Assembly (NCBI GenBank): GCA_016201275.1
Contig: JACQDB010000050.1
Span: 1-64,000 of the forward strand
DNA: 64,000 nt
Direction of reading: 5' to 3'
Source: Acidobacteriota bacterium
GTDB taxonomy: Bacteria; Acidobacteriota; Blastocatellia; UBA7656
Shown here: piece after piece, positions 55,341 to 64,000 of the stretch
Numbering within the stretch: position 1 is the first letter of the stretch
Layout of the letters: the number at the start of each line of letters is the position of its first letter
Program-made: the position numbers and the translations under genes
Notes under the pieces: generated by a model
What the model saw: the letters and a program-made list of their open reading frames with translations, nothing else
Database searches by the model: none
What the model was told of the DNA's origin: nothing

Positions 55341-55610
55341 AGATTCTCCCATCGTTCTTTTATAGCCGTTTCCCTATGGATTCGACTTTTCGCTCCGGGT
55401 TTGCTTGGCGTTACTTTGGGCTTTGCGTGAGAGAGGTTCTCGCAAAGGCGTAACGTAACGCCAAGATTGGACTCAACTGCAATTTGCTATAAGGCTTTCA
55501 AACCCACTCGATTCGATTATACAAAGCGCCAGCGGCGCGACCAAATCTGACCAAAGAAAATAATTTGCGATGCGCTTCTTGCCCATCTTTTCGCCTTCTC
55601 AGGCGTTCGA
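55341..55610. other. Spacer with one nested hairpin
   Basis: CTTGGCGTTAC (55404-55414) faces GTAACGCCAAG (55455-55465), with a second inverted pair TTTGCG...CGCAAA inside, a REP-like structure. I see no gene in the rest. Confidence 0.5.
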
Positions 55611-56729
55611 TCATTTGCCCGATTTTGCCAGCACGACGATCAACGCTATGACGGCGATAATCGCCAACACGAAGAAAAATATTTTCCAGAAACTATAAGG
55701 TCGCTCGCCTTGTACGACGCCGGTGCGGGCGTTCACCATCACTTGATAAACTTTTTGATTGAAGCGGTACGCCCCCAGATAAATCGGCAGCAATATGTGT
55801 TTGAAGGTGATGCCGGAATAATGCGTTTGAATCTCCTGGACTCGTTGTTCATCGCCGCCTATGTCACGACGAACATCGCTGTCAATTACTCCGGCCATCA
55901 TGTGTTTGGCTTCTTCAAAGCCCTCGGCGATTTCCACTTCATAGCGTTGCGCTTTGAAGCCCGACAGAAACGCCGGGTCATACGGTTTGAGGCTCTGCAA
56001 ATCCCAACCGCCCAGAGCTTGCAGGCGCGCTTTATTCACCGATTTCGTAGCCGTGATAATCAGATCATCGAACCAGCGCTCGACTTCGCCAGAAGCCGCA
56101 TACCAACGAGTCCTCTGCACCTGTCTGGTCTTTTGCACGGTGTTGCCTTGCGCGTCGGTTTCGTTATACCACTCGGTTTCATAATAATGCTCGCCGCGCT
56201 CGCCGCGATAATAGCTGAGGGTGTTGGCATCATAGGTCCAATGCGGCAGGTATATACCGTTGACGCCTTCCCGATAAGCCATCTTCTTCAAGGCATTGGG
56301 CGCAAACCAACGCGACGACAGCCATTGTTTGATCGCGGCGTCGGCCTGTTGGCGCGACAGGGAAAACGGCAGTATCGCTTCCGGCGCGACCAACGGATCG
56401 GCGGCTTGCGGCTGGGCGACTATAGGAGTGCCGCAGAACGAACATTCACCGGCGACTTCCGGTGGCGTGAAGGTCACGGTCGCGCCGCAACTGCTGCATT
56501 TGACTTCTAAAGCATTGGCCGCCAGCGTTGCCAGTTGCCCTGCGGCAGCGTGCAGATACTCTTCATACGAGCGTTCGACGATTTCCGCGCTGCTCTGCGG
56601 TATGGTTTCGGCGCGACCGCAATACGGGCAGGTGAGCGTGCCATCCTGCGGCTCGAACACCAACTCTGCGCCGCATCCGGGGCAGACATAACGATGAACT
56701 TTTTCACCTGGCTTGCTGGCTTCCGACAT
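55611..56729 (-). CDS. Double zinc-ribbon membrane protein
   Basis: The 372-residue protein has two zinc ribbons (YVCPGCGAELVFEPQDGTLTCPYC and VKCSSCGATVTFTPPEVAGECSFC, listed in part) in its first 90 residues. A long domain with LPHWTYDANTLSYYRGERGE and LLPIYLGAYRFNQKVYQVMVN follows, then one C-terminal membrane segment (about 349-369). This is a widespread 'TFIIB-type zinc ribbon-containing' bacterial family of unknown role. GAGGTCGAAAT precedes the ATG. Confidence 0.85.
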   Translation of the reverse strand: MSEASKPGEKVHRYVCPGCGAELVFEPQDGTLTCPYCGRAETIPQSSAEIVERSYEEYLHAAAGQLATLAANALEVKCSSCGATVTFTPPEVAGECSFCGTPIVAQPQAADPLVAPEAILPFSLSRQQADAAIKQWLSSRWFAPNALKKMAYREGVNGIYLPHWTYDANTLSYYRGERGEHYYETEWYNETDAQGNTVQKTRQVQRTRWYAASGEVERWFDDLIITATKSVNKARLQALGGWDLQSLKPYDPAFLSGFKAQRYEVEIAEGFEEAKHMMAGVIDSDVRRDIGGDEQRVQEIQTHYSGITFKHILLPIYLGAYRFNQKVYQVMVNARTGVVQGERPYSFWKIFFFVLAIIAVIALIVVLAKSGK

Positions 56730-56927
56730 ATTTCGACCTCGCTGAACAGGTTAGTGATTGGTAACAGAGCCAAGCATTATACTCGGAAAGCTTTGCGCCG
56801 CAACCGAAATCCCCAACAGGCAAAAGCCCGGATTACGGGTCAATTAAATGACCGATAATTCGGGCTTTTATTTTGTTCCAATGCCAGTCTTGCGTATGTG
56901 CATTGGCTCTTTGGCTATGATGACGAA

Positions 56928-57359
56928 CTATTCGCCTGAGTGAACGATGCTTTTTAATTCGGAACGCAGGCGCTCGATCTCTTCAATCTTTTGCGCGATG
57001 CTGTCAAACAAGGCGGCTTGCTCCTTGATGCCTTCCCCAATTAAAAAGGCGGCGGATTCCGAACGGCTCTTGAAGATACCCGATTGCACCAGCGCATCGA
57101 GCCGTCGCAGCGATTCATCGTTGACGCGAACCATGACCACATGATCTCTGGATGACAGGGCGGATTCAATCGCCTTGCTGATTGACTCGGTGGCTTTGTT
57201 GACCACCTCTCCGGTTTTCGATGCCACATCTTTGACCGTCGAAGCTATATCATCAAAAGTCGTATTTGAGCGGCTCTCCTTGTTCTCCATTTTTCTGATG
57301 GTTACATCTTCATTCTTGGCTGTTTTCTCCTCAATGATCACATCTCCAGGCGTACTCAT
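56928..57359 (-). CDS. Ribbon-helix-helix protein with long N-terminal extension
   Basis: The 143-residue protein has an unusual polar N-terminus, then an amphipathic helix repeat region (STVKDVASKTGEVVNKATES), and a C-terminal RHH/CopG-like domain (VMVRVNDESLRRLDALVQSG...KSRSESAAFLI). The last ~30 residues form a coiled-coil-like helix. AAGGAGATATTTTCT precedes the ATG. The role is unknown; the RHH may bind DNA. Confidence 0.75.
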   Translation of the reverse strand: MSTPGDVIIEEKTAKNEDVTIRKMENKESRSNTTFDDIASTVKDVASKTGEVVNKATESISKAIESALSSRDHVVMVRVNDESLRRLDALVQSGIFKSRSESAAFLIGEGIKEQAALFDSIAQKIEEIERLRSELKSIVHSGE

Positions 57360-57557
57360 AGAAAATATCTCCTTTCAATCCCTCCTTACGGTCTGTACTG
57401 TAACCGCCTTACGGGAAGGTGGTAAAAAGTTTCTCGCCTAACTAGATGAAATTGTGACTCAACATCTTCCTGATTCGCAAGGCTTTGAGGTAGAGTTGAA
57501 GCTCGTAAGCAACTAGCGCAACTCAAGAAAATATTTCAACGCAGAGGTAGCAAGGTC

Positions 57558-58943
57558 ATGGCGGAAACGAAAAACCTACCCCTTTCTAAAGGAAATCCGG
57601 GCATTTCCGTAGCCTTGGTGCGAAAGTTATTGCATCGTAATGCGCGTTCAGCCGTGGGAAAAATTTTTTCCAAAGCTTATCCAGTAGAAGTTGCTCGCAT
57701 CATCTCGGCGCTCGGTGGTTTTGAACGACAGCAGGCGTTTTTCATCCTTCAAGAAGAATGCGAAGCGGCGCACATTGCCAGCGTCATCAGCGAAATGGCC
57801 AGCGATGACAGCAGCGCTTTGCTGGATAAAATCGAGCCGAAACAGATCGCTCATCTCTTGAGCGAACTGCCTGCCGATGACGCGACCTTGTTGACTTCGC
57901 GTCTGCCAGAGGCAAAAGCGAAACAGGTGTTGGCCTTGATGGAGAGGCAGAGCGCCGCCGAAGTGCGTGAGTTGTTGGAACACGAAGAGCGCACTGCGGG
58001 GCGTATTATGACGCCGCATTTTTTCGCGCTTGAAGAAGAGGTCACGGTCTCGGAAGCCATCGCCGCTTTGCAAAGGCGCTCCGATGAACTGGAGATGATT
58101 TTTTATGTTTATGTGGTGGACAAGCGCAATCATCTGATTGGCGTCGTCAGTTTGCGAAAGCTATTGACCACACCTTCGACTACGCAACTCAGACGCGTCA
58201 TGGAACCAGAGGTCATCAGCGCACGCACCGACGACGAGCAGGAAGAAGTGGCGCGTCTGGTGGCCGAGTACAATTTATTGGCGCTGCCGATTTGCGATGA
58301 AGAAGACAAACTCGTAGGCATCGTCACCGTTGATGATGTGCTGGACGTGGTGCAGGAAGAGGTTGCCGAAGATTTGTTGGCACTGGCCGGAGTCACCGCC
58401 GAAGAACAGATCGGCACCAAACCCAGCCGCTCTTTGCGCCTACGTGCGCCCTGGCTGGTGGTCAATCTAATCACCGCTTTCATTGCTACATTTGTCATCA
58501 GTCGCTTTCAAGGAACCTTGGATTCAATGACCTTTCTCTCTCCGTTGATGTCCATACCGATGGGGATGGGCGGCAATGCCGCCACCCAAACCGTCACGGT
58601 TGTAGTTCGCGGCTTGGCGATGAATCAAGCGTCAAGTTTGAGTCGGGCAACCTTAAAGGAGATTTTCGTTGGCGTCGGCAATGGCCTAATCAACGGGATC
58701 ATCAGTGTCGTCGTGGTGGCCATCGCCTCGAAAAGATTGATGCTGGGGGTTGTGTTAGGCATGGCAATGCTTATTAATTTAGTGGTCGCCGGACTTGCCG
58801 GTATATTGATTCCGACGGGGTTGAAACGTCTGGGCATTGATCCGGCAATTTCTTCTACCGTGTTCGTGACGACTTGCACGGATGTCTTTGGAGCCGCCTC
58901 GTTTTTGGGAATTGCCACCTTGCTGGCGGCGTATTTGAAATGA
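57558..58943 (+). CDS. mgtE: Magnesium transporter MgtE
   Basis: The 461-residue protein has an N-terminal MgtE_N domain of helical hairpins (about 30-135), two CBS domains (about 140-270, with TVSEAIAALQRRSDEL and IVTVDDVLDVVQEE) and five membrane segments in the last 170 residues with the pore motif PMGMGGNAATQTVTVVVRGLA. It imports Mg2+ and gates on internal Mg2+ through the N-terminal and CBS domains. Length and layout are normal. The hairpin after the stop is likely its terminator. Confidence 0.95.
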   Translation: MAETKNLPLSKGNPGISVALVRKLLHRNARSAVGKIFSKAYPVEVARIISALGGFERQQAFFILQEECEAAHIASVISEMASDDSSALLDKIEPKQIAHLLSELPADDATLLTSRLPEAKAKQVLALMERQSAAEVRELLEHEERTAGRIMTPHFFALEEEVTVSEAIAALQRRSDELEMIFYVYVVDKRNHLIGVVSLRKLLTTPSTTQLRRVMEPEVISARTDDEQEEVARLVAEYNLLALPICDEEDKLVGIVTVDDVLDVVQEEVAEDLLALAGVTAEEQIGTKPSRSLRLRAPWLVVNLITAFIATFVISRFQGTLDSMTFLSPLMSIPMGMGGNAATQTVTVVVRGLAMNQASSLSRATLKEIFVGVGNGLINGIISVVVVAIASKRLMLGVVLGMAMLINLVVAGLAGILIPTGLKRLGIDPAISSTVFVTTCTDVFGAASFLGIATLLAAYLK

Positions 58944-58950
58944 TCTCGAA

Positions 58951-59019
58951 GTTTGCAGATGCGCCTTCACCTGGGAGCTTGGGTCAAGCCATCCGCCAGG
59001 TGAAAGCGCATCTGCAAAC
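58951..59019. terminator. Long hairpin between mgtE and the CuA gene
   Basis: GTTTGCAGATGCGCCTTCAC... (58951-58974) and its complement (58996-59019) pair over 24 bases with one mismatch around a 21-base loop. It lies between two convergent genes and could terminate both. Confidence 0.6.
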
Positions 59020-59039
59020 CATTCCGCCAAGCCTTGGGC

Positions 59040-60467
59040 TTACAAAAGTCTTCGGAAAATATTGAAGCCGATGACGAAGCGGCTGGGCTGCAAACCCAGG
59101 TTGCTGGAATTGTAGCGACTCGTGGTGGTCGTTTGCGTATTGGAAAAAGTGAGCGCAAAGGCGTGACGGCCTAAGCGTTTTTCTATGCCAAAGCCGATTT
59201 CCGGTTCGCTGCGATTCTTGAAACCGAGGAGCTTGCCGTTTTGAAATTCGGCCAGCACCTCGCCTAGTTTGAAACCGACTCGCGGGGTGAATTCAAACAG
59301 CAGAGAGGTGCTGGGTCGTATGCGCGCATTCACGCCGAAGCCGAAAGAGCCGGTGTGTTGACCGAGGCGGAAATCTTCAACGATCTTGCTGTTGCCGGGA
59401 AATTGCACAGGGTTCGGATTAAACCGACTGTTGCCGTTGGCATTGAAATGTATAGCGGGGGAAAAGAAGACGTTGACGTATTGGGTGATGCTGCGCGCCA
59501 TCATTACCTGCACATTATAGTTGTAATTCTCGGTAAAGTTGTCGTCGCCTTCTATGCTGTTATAGATGGACAGCGCGATAGGCGATTTCCCGGCTTGGTC
59601 CAGCAAGTGATAGCCGAAACCGAGTTCGATGGTTTTACATAAACCTTGCCGATCACAAACCGGTGAGCGCGAGACCTTGCCATATAAACGGTCGGTGAAG
59701 CCATAGGAAAAACCGAGCGAGGAGACCGAGAAGCTGTCCAAGCCGAAAAGGTCTTTTGCCACGTCGCTGAACTTCTGTGTCTGAGGATTTATGGCTTCGG
59801 AAAAGCGATGTGAAAAATGCACGTTCAAACTGTGGCGCGGCACGCGCTTGGGCGTAGGCACATTGATCAGTTGATAATCATACGGCTCGCTCGTCCAATG
59901 CGGCTTGCTGTCGTCTTTGGCCAAGGTGGTGGCTTCGGCTTTGTCCACCGGCGCGGGACGGGCGCTGTCGGCGCGGGCAAAAGTTTTCGCGTTGGTGTCT
60001 ATGCGTAAGCGTTCGCCGTTGGCTTCGACATAGACGACGCCCGGCGCATCGGCGTCAAACGAAACTTGCATAGCGGATGCCGATTCGCGCACGGCTTTGG
60101 TGACGATTAATTCGCCAGCCATGTCCGGGTGACCATCGCCACAAAAGACCGAACAGAAGAAGGTGAATTTGCCTTCTTTGTCAGCGACGAATTCGATGGT
60201 TTCGGTCGTCCCCTTTTTCACTTTTCGATCAATGCCAAATTCGCTGAGGCCGATGCCGTGATCTACGTCAACCGAGGTGACCAGGAGTTTCACCTGGTCG
60301 CCTTGGTGAACGGTGATTTTGCCAGGCTCGAACTTGAATTTTTTCGCGGTGATCTTTACGACCACCTGCGCCGGAGCCTCGCCTGCGGGTCGGGTCAGGC
60401 CGAGGGCTGCGCCGGCGCTTAGAAACCAGAGTAGAACGGCTATTGAGAGGATTGTTGTTTTTTTCAT
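59040..60467 (-). CDS. CuA-type cupredoxin fused to an outer-membrane beta-barrel (DUF5777-like)
   Basis: The 475-residue exported protein has a signal peptide (about 5-25) and then a cupredoxin (about 35-130) with VDHGIGLSEF and FFCSVFCGDGHPDM, the exact CxxxCxxxHxxM spacing of the CuA site of cytochrome oxidase subunit II. The C-terminal ~280 residues are beta-strand-rich with aromatic girdles (HSLNVHFSHRFSEAI, LGFSYGFTDRLYGKVSRSP, VIGFNIFRRLL) and end in a phenylalanine/leucine-type tail, as in outer-membrane beta-barrels of the DUF5777 type. This places a redox copper site at the outer membrane. GGGAGACACGA precedes the ATG. Confidence 0.8.
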   Translation of the reverse strand: MKKTTILSIAVLLWFLSAGAALGLTRPAGEAPAQVVVKITAKKFKFEPGKITVHQGDQVKLLVTSVDVDHGIGLSEFGIDRKVKKGTTETIEFVADKEGKFTFFCSVFCGDGHPDMAGELIVTKAVRESASAMQVSFDADAPGVVYVEANGERLRIDTNAKTFARADSARPAPVDKAEATTLAKDDSKPHWTSEPYDYQLINVPTPKRVPRHSLNVHFSHRFSEAINPQTQKFSDVAKDLFGLDSFSVSSLGFSYGFTDRLYGKVSRSPVCDRQGLCKTIELGFGYHLLDQAGKSPIALSIYNSIEGDDNFTENYNYNVQVMMARSITQYVNVFFSPAIHFNANGNSRFNPNPVQFPGNSKIVEDFRLGQHTGSFGFGVNARIRPSTSLLFEFTPRVGFKLGEVLAEFQNGKLLGFKNRSEPEIGFGIEKRLGRHAFALTFSNTQTTTTSRYNSSNLGLQPSRFVIGFNIFRRLL

Positions 60468-60659
60468 TCGTGTCTCCCTGATGCGGAATGGTTATTTGAC
60501 TCAGAAGCATTGGACAGACCTGCACGAGTCAAAGTCTGCAAAGCTGGTGAATTTATTCTATTGGACAACTGCCTGTGATTCTTTTGCTGTGACCAGAACC
60601 GCAAAGAATGTAGCGTTATCTTGACGCGATAGCAACGGGGCAAGAACCTTTCTCCTGCC

Positions 60660-62726
60660 CTACTCGATTAATCTCTCGGCAAGCTCCGCAGGCGTGTTGA
60701 CGGGGGACAGACAGGTATAGTTGCGACACACATAAACCGTCGGCTGATCCTCAATCGCAGACTTTTCCGCCAGCAGTTTTATGGTTTCACCGGCTGACGA
60801 GTCATTGGCTTCAGCGGCGGCAAGGACTTTGTTGGGGAGGAAGCGCGCATAAATTTCTTCGATGAATAAACGCACTTCATGCGCCTCAAGGCTGCCGATA
60901 ATGGCAATCTCTTTAGGCTCGGAGAGATAAAAATCCAGAGCGCAGAGCATGAAGCCGAAGGCATTGGGATAACGGCTCAGAAACGGTTGGGCCACGCGCA
61001 AAATTGCTAGCGCGCAGCTTTGATATTTGCTGTCGGCGGTCAACAGGCTGATTTTTTGCAAAGCCAGCGCCGCCACCGAATTGCCCGACGGAATGGCATT
61101 GTCGAAATAATCTTTGGTGCGCGTAATCAACGCTTCATGGTCTTTCGATGTGAAGAAGAAGCCTTGCTCCTGGTCATCCCAGAATTGTTCGATCATGGTG
61201 TCGGCAAGGGTGCGCGCTGCGGTGAAATACTTCACTTCAAACGTCGCTTCATAGACCGCCAGCAATCCTTCTATGAGGAACGCATAATCTTCGACATAGC
61301 CATTCAGTTTCGCCTGCCCGTCTTTGCAGGTTCTCAACAAGCGCCCGTCTTTGCATGAATTCGCCAAGAGAAAATCGGCGTTGCGTTGCGCCACCAGGCG
61401 ATAATCATCGCGCCCCAGAATATTCGCTGCTTCGGCAAATGCTGTCAGCATCAAGCCATTCCAGGCGGTGAGAATTTTGTTGTCCAGTAAGGGACGTAGG
61501 CGATGTTCACGAACATAAAACAGCTTCTTTCTGCCGCCGCTTAAAATTTGCTTCAAGGCTTCGATAGTCAGGTTCTTGCGCTCGGCGAAACTGTCCAGGT
61601 TATGCGGCGAGTTGAGGATGGATTGGCCGTGTTCAAAATTGCCGGTCTCGGTGATGTCGTAAAACTCGCAGAAGATTTCCCCGTCTTCGCCGCCGAGAAT
61701 CTCCAGCACTTCAGCTTTGGTCCAGACGTAAAACTTGCCTTCTTCGCCTTCGCTGTCGGCGTCTTCGGATGAGTAAAAGCCCCCGGCGCGGTCGGTCAAA
61801 TCGCGCATAACGTATTCAAGTATCTCTTCGGCAACGCGGCGGTACAGTGGACGTTTGGTCGCCTGATAAGCTTGCAGATAAACGCGCGCCAACAGGGCGT
61901 TGTCATACAACATTTTTTCAAAGTGCGGAACCAGCCAGTAATTATCTACCGAATAGCGCGCAAAGCCACCGCCCAAGTGATCGTACATACCGCCATTCGC
62001 CATGCGATGCAGTGTCACCTCGACCATGTGCAGGGCTTCGGGCGTGTTGGTGCGCTGCACATAGCGCAACAGAAACATCAGCGCCATCGAAGGCGGAAAT
62101 TTCGGCGCACGACCAAAGCCGCCATAAGTTTTATCGAACCCGGCCAAGAGCGCCGCATACGCTTGATTGAAAACTTCGCTGGTCAATATTTCATCCGAGG
62201 GCGTGAAGCGATTGGTCTTCTGCAATTCAGCGGTAATGGCGTCGGCGCTGCTGGTCACCTCGTCACGTTTGGTTTGATAGGCTTCGGCCATAGCCAGCAA
62301 AACACGCGGAAAACCGGGCATTCCTTGACGATCAACCGGCGGAAAATAGGTGCCGCCATAATACGGTTTGAGATCAGGAGTTAAAAAAACCGTCATCGGC
62401 CAACCGCCATGTCCGGTCAACATCTGCACGGCATTCATATAAATTGCGTCTATGTCGGGGCGCTCTTCGCGGTCAACTTTGATGCACACGAAATTTTCAT
62501 TCATGACCTGCGCTATCGCTTCATTCTCGAACGATTCACCCTCCATGACGTGGCACCAATGACAGGCCGCATAGCCCACTGAAAGCAGTATCGGTTTATC
62601 TTCTTGCCGCGATTTTTCTAAGGCCTCGTCGCCCCAGGGATACCAATCAACAGGATTGTGCGCGTGTTGAATCAGGTAGGGACTGGTTTCGTGAATTAAA
62701 TGGTTAGTGAATTTGTGTTCGCTCAT
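60660..62726 (-). CDS. Thioredoxin-domain protein of the YyaL/SSP411 family
   Basis: The 688-residue protein has an N-terminal thioredoxin-like DUF255 domain ([20 protein letters not shown] and the redox pair in [15 protein letters not shown], about 50-65) and a long alpha/alpha-barrel domain, as in human SPATA20 and bacterial YyaL. Signatures [24 protein letters not shown] and [21 protein letters not shown] are present. The true substrate is unknown; a sugar epimerase-like domain is suggested by the barrel. Cytoplasmic, normal length. Confidence 0.92.
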   Translation of the reverse strand: MSEHKFTNHLIHETSPYLIQHAHNPVDWYPWGDEALEKSRQEDKPILLSVGYAACHWCHVMEGESFENEAIAQVMNENFVCIKVDREERPDIDAIYMNAVQMLTGHGGWPMTVFLTPDLKPYYGGTYFPPVDRQGMPGFPRVLLAMAEAYQTKRDEVTSSADAITAELQKTNRFTPSDEILTSEVFNQAYAALLAGFDKTYGGFGRAPKFPPSMALMFLLRYVQRTNTPEALHMVEVTLHRMANGGMYDHLGGGFARYSVDNYWLVPHFEKMLYDNALLARVYLQAYQATKRPLYRRVAEEILEYVMRDLTDRAGGFYSSEDADSEGEEGKFYVWTKAEVLEILGGEDGEIFCEFYDITETGNFEHGQSILNSPHNLDSFAERKNLTIEALKQILSGGRKKLFYVREHRLRPLLDNKILTAWNGLMLTAFAEAANILGRDDYRLVAQRNADFLLANSCKDGRLLRTCKDGQAKLNGYVEDYAFLIEGLLAVYEATFEVKYFTAARTLADTMIEQFWDDQEQGFFFTSKDHEALITRTKDYFDNAIPSGNSVAALALQKISLLTADSKYQSCALAILRVAQPFLSRYPNAFGFMLCALDFYLSEPKEIAIIGSLEAHEVRLFIEEIYARFLPNKVLAAAEANDSSAGETIKLLAEKSAIEDQPTVYVCRNYTCLSPVNTPAELAERLIE

Positions 62727-62920
62727 TATCGCCCTCGGCTGAAAAATGTCAGACAGGAAAAACTATAATGCGCCGATGAGGAATTGTAAAAAACGAAAAG
62801 GGAAGAACCATCCGTTATATGACAATTAGAAGATCGTCGTTCACCACTGGCGGCGAGGGGAAAGAGAATTTTTGGCGAAGCCAAGCGGCTTGGTGACTGG
62901 GCGCGACTTTGGTGGTTGAT

Positions 62921-62959
62921 TTTGCCTGGCGGCTTGCTCACGCCAAGCCGCCAGGCAAA
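62921..62959. terminator. Perfect 16-bp hairpin
   Basis: TTTGCCTGGCGGCTTG and its complement CAAGCCGCCAGGCAAA at 62944-62959 enclose a 7-base loop. It lies between two same-strand genes and can end transcription of the zinc-ribbon gene that stops at 63003 (minus strand). Confidence 0.6.
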
Positions 62960-63002
62960 CGCCCGGCGTGAACTTCGTGGTGAAGTGAATTCGTTGTTGA
63001 GG

Positions 63003-63974
63003 CTACGGATTTACCCGCGCCGTGAAATTGGTCTTGACGTAGCGCCCTTCAACATCAGTGCCGACGCCGGTGCAGGTGATGCGTCCCTGCCAATCGGCTT
63101 GGCTGCTGCCGCGCATCTCTACGCTGACCGTGAAACTCATAGAACCGCTAGACCCCAGCCGCTGATAAAACGGCACGACTTCGCTATGCGAAATGCCGCT
63201 TTGCGAATGCGTCAATAAATTCAAGCGTTCCCAGCGCACCACTCGACCTTCGTGCTGCTGCATATTGAAGGTCAAATCATAACGCACCCCGGTATCGGTG
63301 CGAAACGAACGCAGGCGCACCAGATTCAGATTCACCGCGCCATTGCCAGCAGGCGCAAGCTCGGCCAGTTCGTCGTTGCGGTTGGCGCGATTCGTTGCAA
63401 CTTGCGGCTTGGTAGCACGCGGCGCGGAGTGCGTAGCCGGTTGAGTTGTCGGCGGCGCTGGCGGCAACGCTGGCGGATTTTTCGACGAGCGCACAGGCGT
63501 TGGAACGGTGGCTGCTTCGGCTTCGCCCAAAGGTTGCGGCGGTTCTGTGGTCGGCGCTTGGTTGCTTGGTTTGGCTTCCGGCAAGGTCACAGTTACGCCG
63601 GGCTTCTCGGCTCCGCTGTTGCGTTGAGCGGCTTTTTCTTGAGCGTCGGAAGCCGCGCTCTCGCTGGCTTCGACAAAATCCTGAGCCGCCTGCGGAGTTT
63701 GAAAATAGGGACTGGAATCAACGGCGGCGATTTCTGTGATTCGCTGCGCTGACGTTTTGCGAGTGGGAATGGTTCTGGCAAAAATGAATAGCGACACCAG
63801 TGCGATTACCACAGCAAAGGCGGTTAGACGAAGCGCCTTGCGACTGAGCTTGAAGCGGGCGAAACGGCTCAAACCCGAAACTTCCGCCGCGACGGTTTGC
63901 AGGATTGCGCCATCAAATTCGCAATAAGAAAATTCATCGGAGTAATCCAAAGTGCAAACCGGACAGTGTTTCAT
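63003..63974 (-). CDS. Zinc-ribbon membrane protein with Pro/Ala-rich linker
   Basis: The 323-residue protein starts with CPVCTLDYSDEFSYCEFDG, a CxxC...C half-ribbon, then one membrane segment (about 47-67, LRLTAFAVVIALVSLFIFA). A linker of about 130 residues rich in A, P, T, S follows. A C-terminal domain of ~100 residues (LVRLRSFRTDTGVRYDLTFNMQQHEGRVVRWERLN) is probably extracytoplasmic, with strand-like pattern. No family name recognised. GGAGGCAAGAG precedes the ATG. It lies at the right edge of the window and is complete. Confidence 0.75.
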   Translation of the reverse strand: MKHCPVCTLDYSDEFSYCEFDGAILQTVAAEVSGLSRFARFKLSRKALRLTAFAVVIALVSLFIFARTIPTRKTSAQRITEIAAVDSSPYFQTPQAAQDFVEASESAASDAQEKAAQRNSGAEKPGVTVTLPEAKPSNQAPTTEPPQPLGEAEAATVPTPVRSSKNPPALPPAPPTTQPATHSAPRATKPQVATNRANRNDELAELAPAGNGAVNLNLVRLRSFRTDTGVRYDLTFNMQQHEGRVVRWERLNLLTHSQSGISHSEVVPFYQRLGSSGSMSFTVSVEMRGSSQADWQGRITCTGVGTDVEGRYVKTNFTARVNP

Positions 63975-64000
63975 CTCTTGCCTCCTCGCCCCATCTGGTC

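Overview
The window looks like chromosomal DNA of a Gram-negative, respiring bacterium, most likely an acidobacterium of the Blastocatellia type. This is inferred from gene content: LpxD, LolA and TolQ/ExbB point to an outer membrane, MqnE to menaquinone made by the futalosine route, ResB/CcsA to system II cytochrome c maturation, and the huge secreted YD-repeat protein and palindrome-rich spacers fit that group. No rRNA or tRNA was seen and no CRISPR array was recognised.

Layout. 1-8.4 kb is a polymorphic-toxin type Rhs locus on the minus strand: a large secreted core, a tip with an HExxH motif that is out of frame with the core, a small exported protein, a scrambled Rhs remnant, an IS5-like insertion, an ankyrin-repeat protein, and a second Rhs segment running off the left edge. 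The two Rhs tail segments share 141 identical bases. 8.6-26.6 kb is mainly housekeeping: TolQ/ExbB, a fused PotC-PotD polyamine transporter, a degenerate M16 peptidase, UbiE/MenG, TldD and TldE, a dciA-like/ABC/lolA operon, Maf, an SDR and the ResB-CcsA pair. Within it, 20036-21568 encodes an exported UshA-like, tetraheme c-type protein interrupted by one in-frame TGA at the place where I expect a cysteine. A SECIS-like hairpin lies just downstream, so this is the best selenoprotein candidate and the most interesting single signal.

26.6-27.9 kb is 1.2 kb of non-coding DNA made of nested palindromes and MITE-like elements. 27.9-48.3 kb holds a nucleotidyltransferase/EEP pair, a peptidoglycan-binding secreted protein, glycerate kinase, an NtrC-type regulator, Ssb, a bifunctional-nuclease-domain protein, ParA-ParB, LpxD, XerD, the Fe-S proteins Mrp and IscA/ErpA, a PuuD-like membrane protein, a peroxiredoxin, YgfZ, a DUF72 protein, glutaredoxin and RpiA.

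48.5-53.2 kb is accessory: a cupin, an IS1-family element, a second nested inverted-repeat element, a polysaccharide pyruvyl transferase and a 2OG-Fe(II) oxygenase broken by two frameshifts. 53.3-64 kb returns to core functions: TetR, MqnE, zinc-ribbon membrane proteins, a ribbon-helix-helix protein, MgtE, a CuA-domain/beta-barrel fusion and a YyaL-type thioredoxin-domain protein.
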